From an uncultured Ardenticatenia bacterium (GTDB lineage: Bacteria; Chloroflexota; Anaerolineae; 4572-78; NAK82): DNA of 64,000 nt. The notes beneath the pieces were generated by a model that saw nothing but the letters and a program-made list of their open reading frames with translations, was not told the DNA's origin and made no database searches. The DNA lies in NCBI GenBank assembly GCA_937127125.1, contig CAKZLO010000063.1, forward strand, positions 25,558-89,557, in the 5' to 3' direction. Both the position numbers and the translations under genes were made by a program. This document shows, in pieces, positions 61,253-64,000 of this stretch; position 1 is the first letter of the stretch, and each line of letters opens with the position of its first letter.

Positions 61253-61735
61253 TCATTGCTCCGTTTTTAAATCTGCGATGATGCCTTTGGTGGCACGGAT
61301 CAAATCGTGGGGACTGATCGCAAAGACGCTGTGAGGCGTTCCGGCTGCTGCCCATACCACGTCAAAGCGCATCAGGTCCGCGTCTATGTAGATGGGCAAT
61401 GGTGAGATGTGCCCAAACGGGGGGATTCCCCCAATGGCAAAACCGGTGATCGTCTTGGCAGTCTCAGCGTCTGCCCGTTTCATTTGTTGCGAAGTGGTGT
61501 TACACAACGCTGCCAATTTTGCCTCGTCTGCGCGATTGGCACCTGAAACAAGTGCCAAGACAGGCCGGCCATCGGCAAGAAAGAGCAAGCTCTTCACAAT
61601 CTGAGCGACCTGACATCCGATGGCATTGGCAGCGTCCGGTGCCGTGCGCGTCGTCTCAGCGAATTCTACGATTTCGATTTTTAGTCCTAGCTCCTGCGCA
61701 GCATGTGCTACCTTAAGCGCAGATGGATGCATCAT
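61253..61735 (-). CDS. YbaK/EbsC-type aminoacyl-tRNA deacylase
   Basis: A 160-residue free-standing editing domain of the YbaK/ProX family, which hydrolyses mischarged tRNAs such as Cys- or Ala-tRNA(Pro). Family blocks are GCQVAQIVKSLLF (with the catalytic lysine), LALVSGANRADEAKL, TGFAIGGIPPFGH and the C-terminal VWAAAGTPHSVFAISPHDL. The ATG at 61735 follows AAGGAG and begins 1 nt after the cimA stop. It sits inside a leucine/isoleucine operon, an unexpected place for a tRNA editing gene; co-regulation with amino acid starvation is a possible reason. Confidence 0.9.
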   Translation of the reverse strand: MMHPSALKVAHAAQELGLKIEIVEFAETTRTAPDAANAIGCQVAQIVKSLLFLADGRPVLALVSGANRADEAKLAALCNTTSQQMKRADAETAKTITGFAIGGIPPFGHISPLPIYIDADLMRFDVVWAAAGTPHSVFAISPHDLIRATKGIIADLKTEQ

Positions 61736-61736
61736 C

Positions 61737-63317
61737 TCATCTCCTTCTTTGCGACTCGTGCAACAATGCATACTCCATACTGTCTGCCAGCGCTCGCCAG
61801 CTCGCTTCGATGATGTTGGTGCTGGCACCAACAGTGCTCCATTGATATGCCCCATCGCGCGTGTCGATCAACACGCGGGTCGTGGCGCCTGTTGCTTTGT
61901 CACTATCAAGGATTCGCACCTTATAATCGACCAGCTTGACGGTAGCTAAACTTGGATACACATCCATCAACGCCTTGCGCAAGGCAGCATCCAGCGCGTT
62001 GACAGGACCATTTCCTTCTGCAGCAGTATGCACGATCTTGGGGCCAACACGCACCTTGACCGTTGCTTCGGCCAACAGTCCGCGTCCGCGCCGCCGCTCG
62101 ACGAGCACCATAAAGTCAATCAGCTCGAAGGGTGGCACATAGCTCGGTTGAGCACGACGCAGCATAAGCTCAAAGGAGGCCTCTGCGCCTTCATATGTGA
62201 ATCCCTTGGCCTCCATCTGCTTAATCTGCTCCAAGACTTCGGATATCTGTGTACTATCTACCTCGATACCCAGCTGCTGCGCTTTTTCGATCACATTGCC
62301 GCGACCCGAGAGCTCAGAGACGACACTGCGTCGCTCATTCCCCACCAAAGCCGGATCGACATGCTGATAACTGGCAGGGTTCTTCAGCATGGCAGCTACA
62401 TGCAGCCCTCCTTTATGTGCAAAGGCACTCGCTCCCACGTAGGGTTGATGGTCATCAGGGGTTAAGTTGGCAATTTCAGCCACGAAGCGGGATAGTTGGG
62501 TGAGGCGCGCAAGATTCTCAGGAGGCACACACGGAATCCCCATTTTCAGCTGCAAATTGGGGATAATCACACACAGATTGGCATTGGCAACGCGCTCACC
62601 GTACCCGTTAATCGTTCCCTGAACGTGGATGGCACCTGCACGTACCGCGGCAAGCGTGTTGGCAACACCACAGCCGGTATCATCATGGCAGTGAATACCC
62701 AGCGGGGTGGTGAAGCGCTCTGCCACTGCTCTAGTTATCCCTTCGATCTCCCATGGCAAACACCCACCGTTCGTATCACACAGCACCAACACGTCCGCAC
62801 CAGCATCCGCTGCTGCCTCGAGAGTGGCCATCGCGTACTCGGGATTGGCCTTGTATCCGTCGAAGAAGTGTTCTGCGTCAAAGTGGACCTCGCGCCGTTG
62901 TGACTTGACATAACTGATACTTTCGCGAATCATCGCGAGGTTCTCTTCCAAGCTAGCGCCAATGATCTCTGTGACATGCATATCCCAGCTCTTGCCAACT
63001 AGAGTGACAACAGGTGTCTCAGCTTCGAGGAGTGCCTGCAGGTTGGCATCCTCCTCAGGGCGCATGCCTTTGCGTCTGGTGCTGCCGAAAGCGGTCAGCC
63101 GAGCATTGGTGAAAGAGAGAGCACGAGCTCGCCGGAAGAACTCTGCATCTTTAGGGTTGGAACCCGGCCATCCTCCCTCAATGTAATGAATACCAAACTC
63201 ATCGAGGTGACGAGCTATCTTCAGCTTGTCATCCACTGACAAAGAGATGCCCTCACGCTGGGTGCCATCGCGCAGTGTGGTGTCGTAGATAAACACCCGG
63301 GCCTCACTTGATTGCAT
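61737..63317 (-). CDS. cimA: (R)-citramalate synthase
   Basis: A 526-residue enzyme of the isopropylmalate/citramalate synthase family. The N-terminal TIM barrel begins FIYDTTLRDGTQREGISLSVDDKL and contains YIEGGWPGSNPKD, VLCDTNGG, GIHCHDDTGCGVANT (metal ligands) and QGTINGYGERVANANL. The linker block HKGGLHVAAMLK precedes a LeuA-like C-terminal allosteric domain (about 400-515). The EGGWPGSNPKD and HFFDGYKANPEYA segments mark the CimA type rather than LeuA. It makes citramalate from pyruvate and acetyl-CoA for isoleucine. leuD lies 5 nt upstream, ybaK 1 nt downstream. Confidence 0.93.
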   Translation of the reverse strand: MQSSEARVFIYDTTLRDGTQREGISLSVDDKLKIARHLDEFGIHYIEGGWPGSNPKDAEFFRRARALSFTNARLTAFGSTRRKGMRPEEDANLQALLEAETPVVTLVGKSWDMHVTEIIGASLEENLAMIRESISYVKSQRREVHFDAEHFFDGYKANPEYAMATLEAAADAGADVLVLCDTNGGCLPWEIEGITRAVAERFTTPLGIHCHDDTGCGVANTLAAVRAGAIHVQGTINGYGERVANANLCVIIPNLQLKMGIPCVPPENLARLTQLSRFVAEIANLTPDDHQPYVGASAFAHKGGLHVAAMLKNPASYQHVDPALVGNERRSVVSELSGRGNVIEKAQQLGIEVDSTQISEVLEQIKQMEAKGFTYEGAEASFELMLRRAQPSYVPPFELIDFMVLVERRRGRGLLAEATVKVRVGPKIVHTAAEGNGPVNALDAALRKALMDVYPSLATVKLVDYKVRILDSDKATGATTRVLIDTRDGAYQWSTVGASTNIIEASWRALADSMEYALLHESQRRR

Positions 63318-63322
63318 TTGTA

Positions 63323-63940
63323 TCAGCCCTCCTTAAGAAGCGTGTTAACCCGTGCTGGATGGGTTGCTTCGTACGCTTGTATCAGAGACTCTTGTTTCAA
63401 CAGATAGCCCAGCTGATCAATCCCCTCTAACAAGCATCGCCTGCTGAACTCGTCAATCGGAAAATGCACCTGCCTTCCATCCGGGAGAGTGAGGCTTCTC
63501 TCCGTCAAGTCGATGGTCAGGAGAGTGGATGGATCTTTAGCTATTATCTCGAAAAGCTGCCGATGAGTATTGGTGTCTACAACTACTGGCAACAGACCAT
63601 TCTTCAGCGCATTATTGCGAAAAATGTCTGCGAAGGATGTGCTAATAATTGCCCGGAAGCCGAAGTCGATCAGGGCCCATGGAGCGTGCTCACGGCTGGA
63701 ACCACAGCCGAAGTTGTCTCCAGCGAGCAAGATCTGCGCTTCGCGTGCCCCAGGCTGATTGAGAGGGAACTCTGGCCGTGGGGTACCATCCGGGTTGTAA
63801 CGCCAGTCAGAGAACAGATGATCCCCCAAGCCTGCCTTGCTGATCGTCTTCAGGAAACGCGCCGGTATGATCTGGTCGGTATCGATATTGTCGATTGGCA
63901 ATGCCACGACACGGCTGCTGAGTCGTGTAAAAGGCTGCAT
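63323..63940 (-). CDS. leuD: 3-isopropylmalate dehydratase small subunit
   Basis: A 205-residue aconitase swivel-domain subunit that works with LeuC to isomerise isopropylmalate, and citraconate/methylmalate in the CimA route. Typical blocks are VVALPIDNIDTDQIIPARFLK, LLAGDNFGCGSSREHAPWAL, ISTSFADIFRNNALKNGLLPV and a C-terminal CLLEGIDQLGYLL. This is the longer bacterial form. It starts 6 nt after the leuC stop and ends 5 nt before cimA. Confidence 0.96.
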   Translation of the reverse strand: MQPFTRLSSRVVALPIDNIDTDQIIPARFLKTISKAGLGDHLFSDWRYNPDGTPRPEFPLNQPGAREAQILLAGDNFGCGSSREHAPWALIDFGFRAIISTSFADIFRNNALKNGLLPVVVDTNTHRQLFEIIAKDPSTLLTIDLTERSLTLPDGRQVHFPIDEFSRRCLLEGIDQLGYLLKQESLIQAYEATHPARVNTLLKEG

Positions 63941-63946
63941 AGATCC

Positions 63947-64000
63947 CTACTCCAACAATGTGCGTACGTCGGTAATAACACCGGTAATGGCTGCAGCGGC
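63947..64000 (-). CDS. leuC: 3-isopropylmalate dehydratase large subunit, C-terminal end only
   Basis: The last 17 codons and stop of a gene entering from the right edge. The residues AAAAITGVITDVRTLLE match the usual LeuC C-terminus (an Ala-rich run, then I/V-TG...DVR), and the position directly before leuD is the standard order. Confidence 0.8.
   Translation of the reverse strand, partial: AAAAITGVITDVRTLLE

Noticed and set aside
61736..61855. Upstream extension of the YbaK-type frame into cimA
   Set aside because: The extension is out-of-frame cimA sequence; AAGGAG precedes the ATG at 61735.
1..64000. tRNA, rRNA, tmRNA, CRISPR arrays, insertion sequences or prophage genes
   Set aside because: Reading the intergenic gaps on both strands gave no cloverleaf arms with a TTCGA-type loop, no rRNA-like tracts, no spacer-repeat arrays and no transposase or integrase motifs.

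Overview
The window looks like a chromosomal segment of a Chloroflexota bacterium, probably Anaerolineae-like. Base composition is moderately GC-rich. Exported proteins carry long Thr/Pro- or Pro/Thr/Glu-rich linkers after the lipobox or membrane anchor. Other pointers are NarL-type two-component pairs, long NfeD plus SPFH, and a citramalate-based isoleucine route. The phylum is an inference from these features; no rRNA or tRNA gene is present to anchor it. I saw no insertion sequence, integrase, phage gene or CRISPR array.

Layout. 0-5.3 kb (mostly minus): a partial membrane protein, mnmA and a cysteine desulfurase (tRNA 2-thiolation), a YjbQ-family enzyme, and an overlapping DUF89 / UroD-family pair. 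5.5-13.7 kb (plus): a tightly packed housekeeping run with two S41 proteases, smpB, a dynamin-like GTPase, an AarF/UbiB-type kinase and a radical SAM protein. 13.7-24.5 kb: envelope and signalling genes, namely a TPR lytic transglycosylase, an unknown bitopic membrane protein, dGTPase, a LysM L,D-transpeptidase, a glycosyltransferase, a subtilase preceded by a free-standing propeptide-like gene, and a histidine kinase/response regulator pair. 24.5-29.5 kb: L-lactate dehydrogenase, an NAD-binding epimerase-like protein, SPFH and NfeD.

29.7-48.7 kb (all plus) is the most distinctive part, a transport and catabolic island. It opens with a strong promoter and a 919-residue lipoprotein that fuses a complete BMP/PnrA-type (nucleoside) binding protein to a complete DppA/OppA-type binding protein. 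A 12-bp hairpin and the DppBCDF-type transporter follow. Next come one HyuA and three tandem HyuB subunits (hydantoinase/5-oxoprolinase family), an Xaa-Pro peptidase, an EthD-like protein, proline dehydrogenase, and a separately promoted pirin/alcohol dehydrogenase pair. The gene set suggests uptake and opening of cyclic or proline-containing amino acid derivatives feeding glutamate. The exact substrate is not visible.

48.7-53 kb (minus): an eroding sugar ABC operon (UroD-like gene, truncated binding protein, hairpin, single-domain ATPase, permease) and an orphan gene. 53-58.4 kb (plus): sbcD, sbcC and a PDZ-less HtrA protease. 58.5-64 kb (minus): the branched-chain amino acid operon leuC(partial)-leuD-cimA-ybaK-leuB-ilvD.

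Recurring regulatory patterns are 17-bp-spaced sigma-70-type promoters (several placing the start codon at the expected transcription start), 12-bp hairpins after both ABC binding-protein genes, and an identical 11-bp TTACGTAAACA element just downstream of two -10 boxes.
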